From assembly GCA_903813345.2 (NCBI GenBank), contig CAIIXF020000010.1:9790349-9854348 (forward strand): a stretch of 64,000 nucleotides of DNA, read 5' to 3'. Below the pieces are notes generated by a model that did not search any database, was not told the origin of the DNA, and saw nothing but the letters and a program-made list of their open reading frames with translations. The translations under genes were made by a program, and so were the position numbers. Numbering within the stretch: the stretch's first letter is position 1; every line of letters starts with the position of its first letter. Of this stretch, positions 10,078 to 20,342 are shown in pieces. This DNA comes from Owenia fusiformis. Taxonomy: Eukaryota > Annelida > Polychaeta > Sabellida > Oweniidae.

Positions 10078-10781
10078 CAGTGAATTTGTCCTTTCAATGA
10101 ACCATGGTTCATGTTCAATTGAGACGGGTAAATAATGGGGTCTGGATTATAATCCCTTTTAATGCCACATATCATGCATCATCACACATAAATCTGCTGG
10201 ATACATTTCAGTAGGGATTACATTACGCATAATTCATCACTTAAATACTACTTGAAAATTGTTTTTAAGGCTTTATTTACTACATTTTTAAAAGAACACT
10301 AAATTTCACAAATAATCTGCCATGATGGGAGTGGTTACAGAAATGGGCCAAAAATCATATTTTTTACAAAAATATTCACTATATTTTTCAAGAAAATGAA
10401 AATACACATATCAGTCAAGAATATTTTGAACTTTTTTTTTCAAAAATCTATAATTGCGTTTTCCTTAAAGGGATCCCAATAAGACTGTACCTTTGCACGA
10501 TTCGATTAGCTCACAGTTTTCATTTGTAGAAAATTGTCAACGGACAGATAGATCATGTGAGCCATTAAAACTAATCAGTTCTAAATGTTCTTGGATAATT
10601 CCCAAATTTCAATTTAATCCTTCAAAAGGTTTACCTAGAAATGTGTAGACACAACATTCAGACAAAATATTAGGACAGAAAATCCAAGATGGCTATCTAG
10701 AAATGTACCAACCACATCCAAAACAACAGGACTGGATATTTAAGAAGCATTCCTGAAAGTTTCAATCATCAAAGGGCCAAA
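10078..10781. other. Intron; nothing recognised
   Basis: AT-rich sequence without repeat structure, splice-bounded frame or RNA gene that I can support. Confidence 0.4.
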
Positions 10782-10790
10782 CACTTTGAG

Positions 10791-11160
10791 TACCCTGCGT
10801 GCAGAGTCTAGTTAAACTACACTCTGCCTAGTAGAGACCATATTACAGTTTAGTAGCCCCGCCACCACGACGGGTACCAGTGACAGTTTGGGTAATAAAT
10901 CACTTTTGACCTACGCGCTGACCTTTCTTCTACCAATCAGCGAGCTTGAAGAAACATACGCCAAATGTGTTCTATGCGCATGTCATTGGTCAATTGCGGG
11001 CTCAACGATGACGTCAGAAGGAATGACCATATATAGAACGTCGGTCAAATTTGGCCGACGAACACTGATTGGCGCGGTGAGTTCACAGGTTTATTTTAGT
11101 TTGAAAGAGTGAAGACGAAGCTCTCTTTTAAGAAGTGAAGTCAAACGAATGCAAAGGGTA
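10791..11160 (+). mobile_element. 370-bp non-autonomous DNA transposon with 9-bp target duplication
   Basis: CACTTTGAG stands directly before (10782-10790) and directly after (11161-11169) this segment. The ends are short inverted repeats, TACCCT.../...AGGGTA. The body is far more CpG- and GC-rich than its surroundings and carries promoter-like motifs. The right-end motif GAAGCTCTCTTTTAAGAAG (11117-11135) recurs at 45985, suggesting a fragment of a second copy. A 9-bp duplication would fit Mutator-like elements; that is inference. Confidence 0.65.
10935..11075 (+). promoter_or_regulatory. Promoter-like cluster (CCAAT, CRE, TATA) inside the element
   Basis: ACCAATCAGCG (CCAAT box), CATTGGTCAATTG (inverted CCAAT), TGACGTCAG (CRE) and CCATATATAGAAC (TATA-like) follow in order, then GATTGGCGCGG. 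The spacing resembles a compact Pol II promoter reading rightward, with a start expected near 11060. No gene follows within the element, so the target, if any, is unknown. Confidence 0.45.
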
Positions 11161-11169
11161 CACTTTGAG

Positions 11170-12294
11170 GTGCATACCCAGGAAAACTATCACAATATAG
11201 CTCTACAAGGTGCAATAACAAAGGTGCTATAAAACTACAAAACAACAAGAACATAAATTATATTTAAGAATTGTAATTCTCCGCAAGTTATTACAGTTGA
11301 CATTATAAAAGCTGACATAAACCATTGATATGATCATTTATTTTTATCATAAATAGCCTCAAGGGAAACCGTCACTATGAAACATGGTATGGTTCATAAC
11401 TCATTACTGAACTCAGCCAACATGTAGATAAAGATTAAAGAGTGTAAGAATAATCGAAGACAAGAACATAGAGTCATCAATAGATGTTCAGACAGTAGGT
11501 GTTATTCAGATATAAATAATGGTGCTATCTTTAATGATATTATGAGCTTCTTTCAAGTTGAAGTCAGAAAGATGTGATGAGTATCAGGATGAGGTTGAAT
11601 GTTTTAACTACTGAACAGAGATAAAATATTGTGATATCAAGTACAACACAAGTAAAGAGAATCCATGTTTAATACTGAACAGTATGGCCTTTAATCTTTT
11701 CAGAAGGTTTGCTTTTTAATTCTAGTTAAATAAAGATATGAAGATAAAAAGCTAACCCTCCTCATGTCATCAGACGCATTTTCCCAATTATCGTGAAATA
11801 ACTTGGAATTATCATATAGATATGATGATAAAAAGCTAACACTCCTCATGTCATCAGACGCATTTTCCCAATGGTCGTTAAATAACTTGGAATTATCTAT
11901 AAAAATTAACCTATAAAAACTTCACTTAAAGAATTATTTTAAGAAACATATATGTCTTCTCAATTTATTTCTTAAAGATATTATTTCTCAAAATATTTCT
12001 AAAATAGAATATATGTAAACGATAAGCTGATGAAATGTTCTCTCGAGCAACTTTCATTGGAATTTTAATTTTTGCATTCTCATACTTGTTCAATCTCTAT
12101 TCTTTCAACAGAGAATATGTATGTTAGATAATTGGGCATCTATCAGGAGTTCAATAAGCAGAAAATCTGAAAATGAATATTATTAAGCTACTATTAATAC
12201 CTTTGAATTTCATGTAATAAAAGCTTACAGTTAAGTGTGGCAAGATTGAAAGCTGAACAAATTACTCTCAGGAAAAATTATATATTATACGATA
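11170..12294. other. Intron with one 84-bp tandem duplication
   Basis: AT-rich. The only structure I see is the direct repeat at 11735..11897. No gene. Confidence 0.45.
11735..11897 (+). repeat. Tandem duplication, period 84 bp
   Basis: GATATGAAGATAAAAAGC and the next 60 bases, including CATCAGACGCATTTTCCCAA and AACTTGGAATTATC, occur twice head to tail with a few substitutions (starts at 11735 and 11819). Confidence 0.8.
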
Positions 12295-12295
12295 G

Positions 12296-12424
12296 ACGAG
12301 GTATTGACATGCAAAATGTAACAACCTGCCATTAGTTACAGATAGCAGCCGCAAATCAACATCATCCACAAAAGAATTGGAGCCTAAAACAATATTTGAC
12401 CACTTCTGGTGGTGATATAACAAG
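12296..12424 (+). mobile_element. Family H element, degenerate short copy
   Basis: GACATGCAAAATGTAACAACC, split here by substitutions from the consensus, then CTGCCATTAGTTACAGA, CATCCACAAAAGAATTGGAG, and the closing hairpin ACCACTTCTGGTGGTGATATAA. Plus orientation. Confidence 0.65.
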
Positions 12425-13253
12425 TAAATTCTCTCTTCCACCAAGAAAATAGTTCTCTACAGAATACAAGACTGAAACGTGTTTAACCTCAAATGAACGC
12501 ATTAACACAATTTTTATCAACTTGTCCCAGTGGCATTCACCTTGTAATAGTTTTATTGAATCATTTTAATCTTGTAGAATTCAAAATTAATTCGGATTAT
12601 CAATATATCCTTATACACAAAAGAAAATATATTTGATTTATTAGTAATAACGGATGACAACTCGAAGAGTTATCTCTGTTTACATACCTTTGGAAAGTGA
12701 CATTACTACACAGCGAGAATTGTTTAACTGCATTTTCATTCATTTTTCTCAGAATCAGATTCTTTAATTAGACATCATCAAAGGATGATAGACTTGCGGT
12801 AATGATAGACAGGCAATTTGCCATTACTTAATTAATGGATACAAAATATCAATAGCACTAAGGTAGATTAAATATGAACACCAATCATTGATTGTCAATG
12901 ATGAAAGAAGCAAACCTAACTTATCTTGTCATAAATTAGATATCTAAGTTATACGTAAATATGAAACTACCTATCTTGACCATAGACGGAGAACAAAAAT
13001 ATTTTCTAAGACAGTTTGATTCAGTTGACCACAATTTTTTGAATACTTGAAAACTTGTTAGGGGGATTAGTATTTTCAGCAAAGAATTATACTAATAACT
13101 TATTTCTTATAAACCAAAATAGATTCTATAGTCAATGAGTGTACATATCATTAATCCCTGCTCACAAATCAAAGAGTTCATGAATGTGCACTGCATACAT
13201 GCAGCTTTAAAAGCTTGAAATATTGTTTTGGGGTATTTTTATTTGATACATAC
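12425..13253. other. Intron; nothing recognised
   Basis: No repeat arms, RNA genes or splice-bounded coding frame seen. Confidence 0.4.
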
Positions 13254-13387
13254 GTCAAAGGTTCTCTGTTCATTGCACTATACTGGTCATCAGGGTCTTC
13301 GACTTCTTCTGGATTTGCTTCCAATGGTACAACTGGCTTTATAATGTCCTTCTCCACTTTGATACCAAATTGATGTTCAACATATGT
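13254..13387 (-). CDS. Internal exon of the host gene
   Basis: 134 nt bounded by a TTTTCCAG acceptor (AG at 13388-13389) and a GAC|GTATG donor. It starts in phase 0 and ends with two bases (AC), completed by the G of the exon at 2925. It reads TYVEHQFGIKVEKDIIKPVV, then PLEANPEEVEDPDDQYSAMN, then REPL. The segment is acidic and rich in Pro and Val. GC content is clearly above the flanking intron. Phase matches on both sides with exons 26509..26622 and 447..2925 make this call strong although the protein is not recognised. Confidence 0.85.
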
Positions 13388-14638
13388 CTGGAAAATATAT
13401 ATTTGGATTACTACAGTCCATGCTATTGTAAATGTATTTTAACTTAAATTGTTTAACTCCAGCAGGCCCATAGCCAGAGGAGATTGGAAGGTTCCAGCAA
13501 TACCTCACCATTTTGAGCACTTTTCAAGTAATTTTGTGCCAAAATTGTCAAAGAATCCCCCTGGCAAAAGCTAGCTATGGCCTGACCAGTAAAGGTGAGC
13601 AATATCCTGTATTTCTAGAATCAAATGCAATCATGGGAACCAGACACAGAAATCTTGATTTTATATGTATATACATGTAAGTACACTTTGCAGTCATTAG
13701 ATCACTAAAGTGATGAGTTAATGCATCATGTCCAATGGCAAAACTGCCCTAATTCACGTCACCATACTAGTCAATGGGCAAAAGGACAAATGCCTTACTT
13801 TTTATCTCGGGTTATGGATTTATGTGGCCTCACTGGCCTATCTGAGGTTCTAAAGCCATGTCTAAGCTACATTTTGACACTAAACTCAATAGAGGCCAAA
13901 CATCTACTTTTTGAAATAATTGGTCAATTGTGACACTACCCCCTCTCCCTGCCGACAGAAATTGAAATTCACAAAAATGATGGCAAAATTAATACACCAA
14001 TTGACTCGAAATTTTCCTTCAGATAACCCAAATAAACGCATTTTCAGAAGAAATGGCATGTTGTCATTGCAAAAAGATGACAACTGTACCTACATACTAG
14101 GTTACTGACTCGTCATGATCACAATTGTGTTGGGACTACATTCATTTTTTAAAACTACTTTTTTCTATTCAGAGGAAGTGACGTATTAGGGCAGTTTGGC
14201 CAATAAAGAAATGCTCCAATTGAAAGCAAGGTCAATATTATCAAATTTTCAACTGGACTGTGCCTATTAATACTTCCAAAAGAGTGATTTTGGATAATAA
14301 GAGCTGGATAATGATACAAATAAAGAATCCAAAATGACAGTTCTTGAATGTAATCCTCTATAGAGAGGAAATAGTAATGAGATTGATGGCTAAACCCAGA
14401 AGGACATTATGGATGATTTAAAATAGTTTGAACCTATTTGGCAGCTTAATTGAATGAGCCCTAGCATGGTATGTGAGCTTGCGTTTAATGTTGAGAACTC
14501 TAACAGGTCTAATTGGCTTTATTGGTTTGTAAAACATTTAGATTATTTTGAACACCAGATAAGAGTTAGTGATATCAGTATATATATGAAGAGGTGTCAT
14601 CAGTATTGCATGAGGCAGAATTAATCAAATTAATAATA
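13388..14638. other. Intron; nothing recognised
   Basis: AT-rich DNA. Open frames of 60-70 codons at 13721 and 13920 overlap one another, lack splice context and are not called. Confidence 0.4.
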
Positions 14639-14639
14639 A

Positions 14640-14760
14640 CTAAGAAGGATCTGACATTACAAAATATCACCACCTGCACAATTGTTACAAAAGTGTAATA
14701 ACAGGCGCTGAATGTCAAAAGTCTGTCACTAAAATAGAGGCCTTAAAATATATCAGGCAG
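14640..14760 (+). mobile_element. Family H element, heavily decayed copy
   Basis: TACAAAATATCACCACCTGC, ATTGTTACAAAAG, then GCGCTGAATG, and a remnant of the 3' part with no intact hairpin. Identification rests on the 5' block. Confidence 0.45.
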
Positions 14761-14874
14761 ACGAAGTATACAATCCTTCTTTAAATTGGGGTTCCTAACA
14801 ATATACAATGAAACCTGTAAAGTGGAACACCTCTAGAAGTGGAACACTTCAGAGTCCCAAGACCAACTGACTTA

Positions 14875-15059
14875 GCTTGTATTCGGGAATGCAACTTTCA
14901 GCTGTCGTACACTTGATTAACAACCTACTCTTTTATGGGCAACTCATTTAAATATGAATGGAACCTGCCACTATTTCATTCATACTTAAATGAATTGGTC
15001 ATAAAATAGTAGGTTAATCCAGTAGCTGAAAGCCAAAATTTGCATTCCCGAATACAAGC
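14875..15059. mobile_element. PIF/Harbinger-like foldback MITE, TTA target duplication
   Basis: Inverted ends GCTTGTATTCGGGAATGCAA and TTTGCATTCCCGAATACAAGC (here broken by one extra T run) bound 185 bp. TTA flanks both sides. The other pogo copy reads GGCTTAATG with a single TTA, a paralogous empty site. The inner part (CCTACT..ATTCATTT) is also palindromic. Confidence 0.85.
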
Positions 15060-15394
15060 TTAATGTTAAACCTCAGTGGCGGATCCAGAAGTTAACTAAA
15101 TTTTGAGTCTGGAAAAAAGTTCTGCGCTTGCGCAGAAAAGAATTTTGGGCTCCTAAAACCAAAAACTGGGCCCAAATTTTGAACAATTAAGGCTCATTTT
15201 ATGATAAATTGGCCCAAAGAAGGCTTAAAAAGGCCAAAATATTGCCAAAAAGGCCCATCTATTTGAGGCCCTACAAAAGTTTTGGGCCCAAAAACTAAAC
15301 AAGGCACAGGACGTGAACGAGATCACACCATCAAATAGGCAGACACTATGAACCAGGAAAACTGTTCTCCTATTATGTTTACAAATTTGAAGAA

Positions 15395-15795
15395 CAAGAA
15401 AACAAGATGGCCGCCCAAAAGTTAATCAGCTCTAGTACTTGATATCCTCTATCATATGTGTAAATTTGAAGGAAATCCGATGAGCGGATTTTCTGAAATG
15501 GCATTGACAAGATTTTTCGAAAAATCTTCAAAATGGCTGCCAGAAAACAAGATGGCCACCCAAAAGTTAATCAGCTCTAGTACTTGATATCCTCTATCAT
15601 TTGTGTAAATTTGAAGGAAATCCAATGAGCGGTTTTCCTGAAATGGCGATGACAAGATTTTTCGAAAAACCTTCAAAATGGCCACCAGACAACAAGATGG
15701 CCACCCAAAAGTTAATCAGCTCTAGTACTTCATATGCTCTATCATCTCTGCGAATTTGGAGAAAATCTGATGAGCAGTTTTCCTTAAACGGCGAT
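15395..15795 (+). repeat. Minisatellite of about 145 bp, nearly 3 units
   Basis: Units begin near 15397, 15544 and 15690: ACAAGATGGCCNCCCAAAAG, AATCAGCTCTAGTACTTGAT, GTAAATTTGAAGGAAATCC, GGCATTGACAAGATTTTTCG. The same unit type, more diverged, fills the arms of the large inverted element at 31.6-34.85 kb. Confidence 0.8.
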
Positions 15796-15804
15796 GACAA
15801 AAAG

Positions 15805-15880
15805 CGGGACGATCACGACCACGATCACGACCACAACCACGATCATGACCATGACCACGACCAGGATGACGACTATATCC
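15805..15880 (+). repeat. Microsatellite (GACCACGATCAC-like)n
   Basis: Degenerate hexamer and dodecamer tract that in one frame reads Asp-His-Asp-His repeats. It is part of the hAT-like element; I do not regard the 97-codon frame across it as a gene. Confidence 0.8.
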
Positions 15881-16017
15881 CACCGATGGTGTGATAAAAA
15901 ATGTCTAGGCCCCATGTCCACCCCTGGACCTGCCACTGAACCTCTATAAGTAAAAAATCTCCCAAGTAGAACACTTTTTAGAGAAACAAAAGGTGTTCAT
16001 TTAGACAGGTTTTACTG

Positions 16018-17350
16018 TACTGACTCCTTCAAAGGCATTCAAGTGAGATCTTATTTTAATTGACCGAAACTTTGATTTGAGGAGCTATAGAACAATCATT
16101 TCACTTGGGCTGGACACTGTCACAGGCAGATAAAATAGGCTGCCATAAAATATATCCAACATGCGTACCCAAGATATCTAAATTCTTCTTTATTGAATTA
16201 CATATTTAGTAAGAGATCATTATTAGGCTAGATGAGGCCAGGTGATTATTTAAATATGAGCAAGAATAAAATGAAATTGAGTTATTTGAATAATTATGTC
16301 ATCTCCGTCCAACTGATTCTATCTTCGTCAAAATAGTGAAAATCAATGAAGATGGAGAGTGGGATATAATCATTCAGGAATAATCAAAGCTGTCAAGTTA
16401 CATAATCAGAATGATAAATTCCTTTTAATAATCCTTATACGTGGCTATGTCCATAAATAATTCAAAATGTCTCCATTTTCATATTTTTAGAGTAATGTAA
16501 TTGATGAATTAATAATGTTCAATTAATTATTTTATGAAACTTGATAAAAGCAAAGCAGTAGAGATAGTGTGAAGTCACATTAATGATTCTAATATGACAT
16601 GTGACATCACAATAACTAGAACAATTGATTTAATAGTCTATAATGAGGTATGTATGACCACTTTTCATAATTAGAAATATTTGTTTTTTAGACCATATTA
16701 GAGTAGTAACAAAGACCTCAATTCCATAATTTTTGACAATATACCACAAGGCAAACACAAGAAGAGGGTGTCAAGGCAAGATCTAAACTAAATGAAGCAC
16801 TTTGAAAACATAACTTAGTATTTGTATTAGATGGTACACTAAATTTGGATCAGAAAAATAACAGCATGCAGTTATATCAAAAATAAATATTGGAGAGACA
16901 GTTCATTGAGAATTAATAGATATACCTATGTATGATAAACAAAATCTAATTTAAGATGGTATAAATTAATCAATGGGTAAAAATACATTTGTAAAGTTAT
17001 TAAAACATATAACTCATACTGAAGTTTACTTTCCTTTAGAATTACATAATTAAATAACTTTTCAATTACACCTGGAATCATTTTTTGCCCAGTGTTGGCT
17101 TCGTCCCAAGAAATTACTATAAAAACCATAAAAGAATTATAACAAATAGGTTTGATTAAAAATTGATATCACAATAGAAAGTAAAGGACACACTGATAAT
17201 AATACTAAAAGTATCGTGTTGAGCTCAAGTTAATACAACAAAAAATAGTAAGTGCATTCTCTTAACAGTTCAGCATTCTCAGCATGCAATTATTGACCAA
17301 ATTAGTTCCTGTGGTTGCCATGGACATATCAATACACGAAAATGATCAAG
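16018..17350. other. Intron; nothing firmly recognised
   Basis: AT-rich. On minus, around 17050-17135, a TTTATAG acceptor, a short frame ISWDEANTGQKMIP and a CAG|GTGTAA donor look exon-like, but the phase (1/1) does not fit between the host exons at 26.5 and 13.3 kb, so it is not called. Confidence 0.4.
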
Positions 17351-17352
17351 TA

Positions 17353-17939
17353 CATGTGAACCCTGTAAAGTGGAACACCTCTAGAAGTAGAACACCTCTG
17401 TTGATAGAACATTTTTTCAGAGTCTCAAAACCAACTGGCTTAATGTTAAGGGGAGGCATCAAAAGATCAACGTCTGATAGAAAACTAAATAAATCTAGTT
17501 TGGGGGAGGGGGTCAAAGCTATTTCAGTTTGCTATCCGACAAATTTCAACATTTAATTTTTTTGCAATTTCGACTCGAAATGCCTTGCTTGGAATGGTTT
17601 AAAAATAAAGACTTTACCAGATGCCTTCTTCACCAAGATGCATGCAACATGGAAAATTATGCCTATTGTTGTTGGCACATGTTTGAAGAATTATAAATAA
17701 GTTATAGTACTGCCCCCATGAAAGTCCAAATTGAGTCGCTAATACATGTGAATGTCCGCGATCAACTTTCATTGTATTTAGTTTTGAGGGGGAGGGGGGT
17801 CTAACTCAAAACTAGATTTATTTAGTTTCCTATCAGACATTGAACTTTTGATGCCTCCCCTAAATGAGCCTGTATATGTGGAATACCTCCCAAGTAGAAC
17901 ACATTTTAGAGGCCCTAAAGGTTTTACTGCAATCTGGAA
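17353..17939 (+). mobile_element. Pogo-like MITE (copy 2) with one nested insertion
   Basis: The left end CATGTGAACCCTGTAAAGTG and right end AAAGGTTTTACTG match copy 1 at 14816. TA precedes; the right flank is CA, probably mutated. It contains AACACCTCTAGAAGTAGAAC and a nested MITE at 17450..17860. Confidence 0.7.
17450..17860. mobile_element. MITE with about 55-bp inverted repeats, TAA target duplication
   Basis: GGGGAGGCATCAAAAGATCA at the left matches TGAACTTTTGATGCCTCCCC at the right. Pairing continues through TGATAGAAAACTAAATAAAT and CTAGTTT. TAA flanks both sides (17447-17449, 17861-17863), consistent with PIF/Harbinger. It inserted eight bases from the spot where a different TTA-type MITE entered the other pogo copy. 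Confidence 0.8.
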
Positions 17940-18525
17940 CCTCTAAGCTTGAGTCATACTTATTTAAACCGCTCTTATCTCTTTCAGACTCCATATAAGT
18001 TCATACAGCATTTATGGAAATACCCCACAATACGTTTAATTCCTTTTGGCGGAAATATAGTTTCTATAAATTAGCTCAATTTGGTAGATAAGAAAATTCA
18101 TAAAAACCTCATCCGAACAATCCTGTATATCAAAGCAAAATGATGCCTGCTAAAAAACATGAGATTTAATCTCTACTAAATTCTTACTTGCATGGAAATA
18201 CATTGCAAATCATCATCTACCAGATAATATTTTATTGTTTTGGGTCAAAGGGGTATATAAACGTTTTATTAATAATTCAAAAACCTTAAAAGAAATAAAT
18301 ATGACTATATAAAGAGATCAAGAAAATGTGTATGTATGTAGATAAAAAAACAAATATCATTGCCAGGATTTAAACCTGTTTCACTTTATACGATATAACC
18401 TTTACACTTCAATGTCAGCTGAATACGTTGGGAGTAATTTTTTTAAATATATAAATTAATTCAAAAAAGTCACTGCACTATAATTATTACAAAAATTCAA
18501 TAATCATTACAAAAATAGTACCGTG
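17940..18525. other. Intron; a weak tRNA-like remnant only
   Basis: CCAGGATTTAAACCTG at 18364-18379 resembles an inverted Pol III B box and may be a worn SINE or tRNA relic. Nothing else recognised. Confidence 0.3.
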
Positions 18526-18534
18526 GGTACTGGA

Positions 18535-18990
18535 CTCACATGGTGTTGCTATTAAAAAGAAATGGCCGCCATTTTGAAAGAATTTTGTAGACATTGTTGA
18601 TAATCTAGAAATAAAGGTAAATAAAGCAAATTGAGGGAACTTGTGGAGTTACAACCAAAAATAAGCTGAAAACCTGATTTTTCCGCAATAAAAGTGGTCG
18701 CCATTTTGAATGTTTTCGACTTATTTTACTGAAACTTATAGGCATTATTCATAAAAATTAAGGTAGCTGTACAATTTGAAGCAAATTGGTGAAAAACTTG
18801 TGGAGTTATAACCAAAAATGAACTGAAAACCTGATTTTTGAAACAAGGCGAGCTTTTGAGATATCTCTTATGGAACAAGTGACCACCTTATGTAGACACA
18901 TTTTAAAAGTAAAATCATTTTAATTGTCATGGAGGATTTCGAATTAGCTACCAATGTTTTGACAGACAGACTGACAGACAAAGTGGGTGA
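18535..18990 (+). repeat. Tandem repeat of about 150 bp with GCCATTTTGAA blocks
   Basis: Units share ATGGCCGCCATTTTGAA or GTCGCCATTTTGAATG, CTTGTGGAGTTACAACC or TATAACC, and TGAAAACCTGATTTTT. The tract ends with GACAGACAGACTGACAGACA. It is non-coding and typical of repeat-derived intron DNA in invertebrates. Confidence 0.65.
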
Positions 18991-19162
18991 TAACAATAGC
19001 TCACCTATATGAGCTGATAATATAAGATTGCATGTCTAAGTAAGTATCTTAAGACAAATTTAGAATTAATGATGTTTTATCCAGTTTCATTTTGAGAAAC
19101 TATTTCCTGTCATGGCAAGTTCAAAATGTGGGGCTCAAAAATCTTCTATTTCGATTTCAATT

Positions 19163-19325
19163 TCAACAAGGCATTAACATGCAAATGTCAACACCTGTCA
19201 TTTGTTCCAGATGCCAATTGCAGACTGCTCAACACCAACTGCCAAACTCTGAACATCAACTGCTGAACGCCATCCACAAAAAAGATGGAGACCATAACAA
19301 TATGTCATCACTTTTTAAAACAAAT
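19163..19325 (+). mobile_element. Family H element, 3' hairpin lost
   Basis: CAACAAGGCATTAACATGC, TGTCATTTGTTCCAGATGCC, repeated CAACTGCC blocks, CATCCACAAAAAAGATGGAG, ACCATAACAATATGTCATCA; the closing inverted arm is replaced by the next element at about 19328. Confidence 0.75.
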
Positions 19326-19327
19326 AT

Positions 19328-19762
19328 CTAGGCGATACATCGCGATATACATCGCCAAAGCTGATTCTGGCGATGCATCGATGTCTGAAACAAAACATCG
19401 ATGTTTTTTAAAAAAATTCATTTGCTAAAAATCACCCTTTCTTATCTTATTTTGACGCAAATCGCTTAACTTTCTCATGTCTTATTTCATTTCCCAATGT
19501 TTTCTGATATTATTTCGCTTTAAAACTGTTTTAGCTAGTCGAAATGAACCATTAATCTAAAAAATTTTACTTTACTTTCATTTCACCGTTACTAGAAGTT
19601 CCCGGATGAACCAGCGTTCTGTATTTTAGTGCATTAGCGTTCGGTATTTCAGTGCACTTTTCTCGGACTTTTTCTCGATGTACATCGCGATGTGCATCAA
19701 ATTTACTACTGAAAATTGCTGATGCATCGATGTACGATTATGGCACATCGCGACAACACTAA
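19328..19762. mobile_element. MITE with GCGATACATCG-type terminal repeats
   Basis: The left CTAGGCGATACATCGCGATA and right ATCGCGACAACACTA are partial inverted repeats. Internal ACATCGATGT and CGATGTACATCGCGATG motifs recur near both ends. Probably hAT-like, by TIR character only. Confidence 0.5.
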
Positions 19763-19772
19763 CACCAGCTAT

Positions 19773-19920
19773 AATGACGTGGTCACATTTGCTCTGATTT
19801 TCAATAATGGCCAATGCCAGACTGATGAGCATTTTGTTCAAAATTGCATTCAGTTCAGAACAAAATACTCATCGGTCAGGCGCCAGTACTGCAGATCAGA
19901 GCAAATGTGACCATGACATT
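19773..19920. mobile_element. 148-bp near-continuous foldback hairpin
   Basis: AATGACGTGGTCACATTTGC at the left pairs with GCAAATGTGACCATGACATT at the right, and pairing resumes inside (GATGAGCATTTTGTTC with GAACAAAATACTCATC). Transcription from either strand would give a long hairpin. It is probably a tiny MITE. Confidence 0.75.
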
Positions 19921-20069
19921 AAACATGTTAAAACTAAAATTACTTACATGTTAGAATTAAATTAATAATATCAAAAATTAAAAAGTAAATTGCTGTTGAC
20001 TGAATAAATGCTGTAATGTTGATTCACCCTATATGGAATAAATCTCATTCACAGCTTGGGACAAATATA

Positions 20070-20205
20070 GTACCCCACACATAATTTTGTCGCCAACTTC
20101 AATTTAAGATTAAAGTACTTCCTACGTACATATCTTCATGAAATTTAGCATACTTAAACGTGAACATATTTCCAACACTCAAATTTTTTTATTTTACAAA
20201 CGGAT
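20070..20205 (+). repeat. Left terminal inverted repeat of the Tc1/mariner-like element
   Basis: It pairs with 22735..22859. Shared blocks include CGCCAACTTCAATTTA, ATATCTTCATGAAATTTAGC and CATATTTCCAACACTCAAAT. Confidence 0.85.
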
Positions 20206-20342
20206 ACCAGGTGTTCACTTGAGACTGACAGCAAACTGCTACATTGTTTTACATTTTCCCGCTTATTTTGCACTTTTGACCTCTTTCGGTACTGGTTTAA
20301 GAAAACTGTTTTGAATTAAATCTGTTCAGTTGAAGTGTAACA

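Larger units (their letters stand above)
15074..15938 (+). mobile_element. hAT-like non-autonomous element with internal minisatellite
   Basis: The ends CAGTGGCGGATCCAG and CTGGACCTGCCACTG are typical hAT-type inverted repeats. AACCT occurs on each side (15069-15073 and 15939-15943), a 5-bp duplication; most hATs make 8 bp, so this may be a 5-bp subgroup or a mutated 8-bp site. The element holds a 145-bp minisatellite and a CACGAC-type microsatellite and has no transposase. Confidence 0.75.
14816..16017 (+). mobile_element. Pogo-like MITE (copy 1) carrying two nested insertions
   Basis: Ends CAATGAAACCTGTAAAGTGG and AGACAGGTTTTACTG are imperfect inverted repeats of the pogo/Tigger type, flanked by TA. 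The body has repeated AGTGGAACACCTC-type motifs. A second copy at 17353..17939 shows the uninterrupted sequence, so the inserts at 14875..15059 and 15074..15938 can be cut out exactly. No transposase frame. Confidence 0.75.

Noticed and set aside
10888-11112. 74-codon plus frame in the GC-rich element
   Set aside because: It lies over the promoter-like motifs of a 370-bp transposon; composition follows CpG content and not coding.
15601-15894. 97-codon plus frame ending in an Asp-His repeat
   Set aside because: It runs across minisatellite units and a microsatellite within a hAT-like element; no splice or start context.
16926-17129. Minus frame with exon-like ISWDEANTGQKMIP between AG and GT
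   Set aside because: Phase 1/1 does not fit between the phase-0 exons at 26.5 and 13.3 kb, and no partner exon was found.
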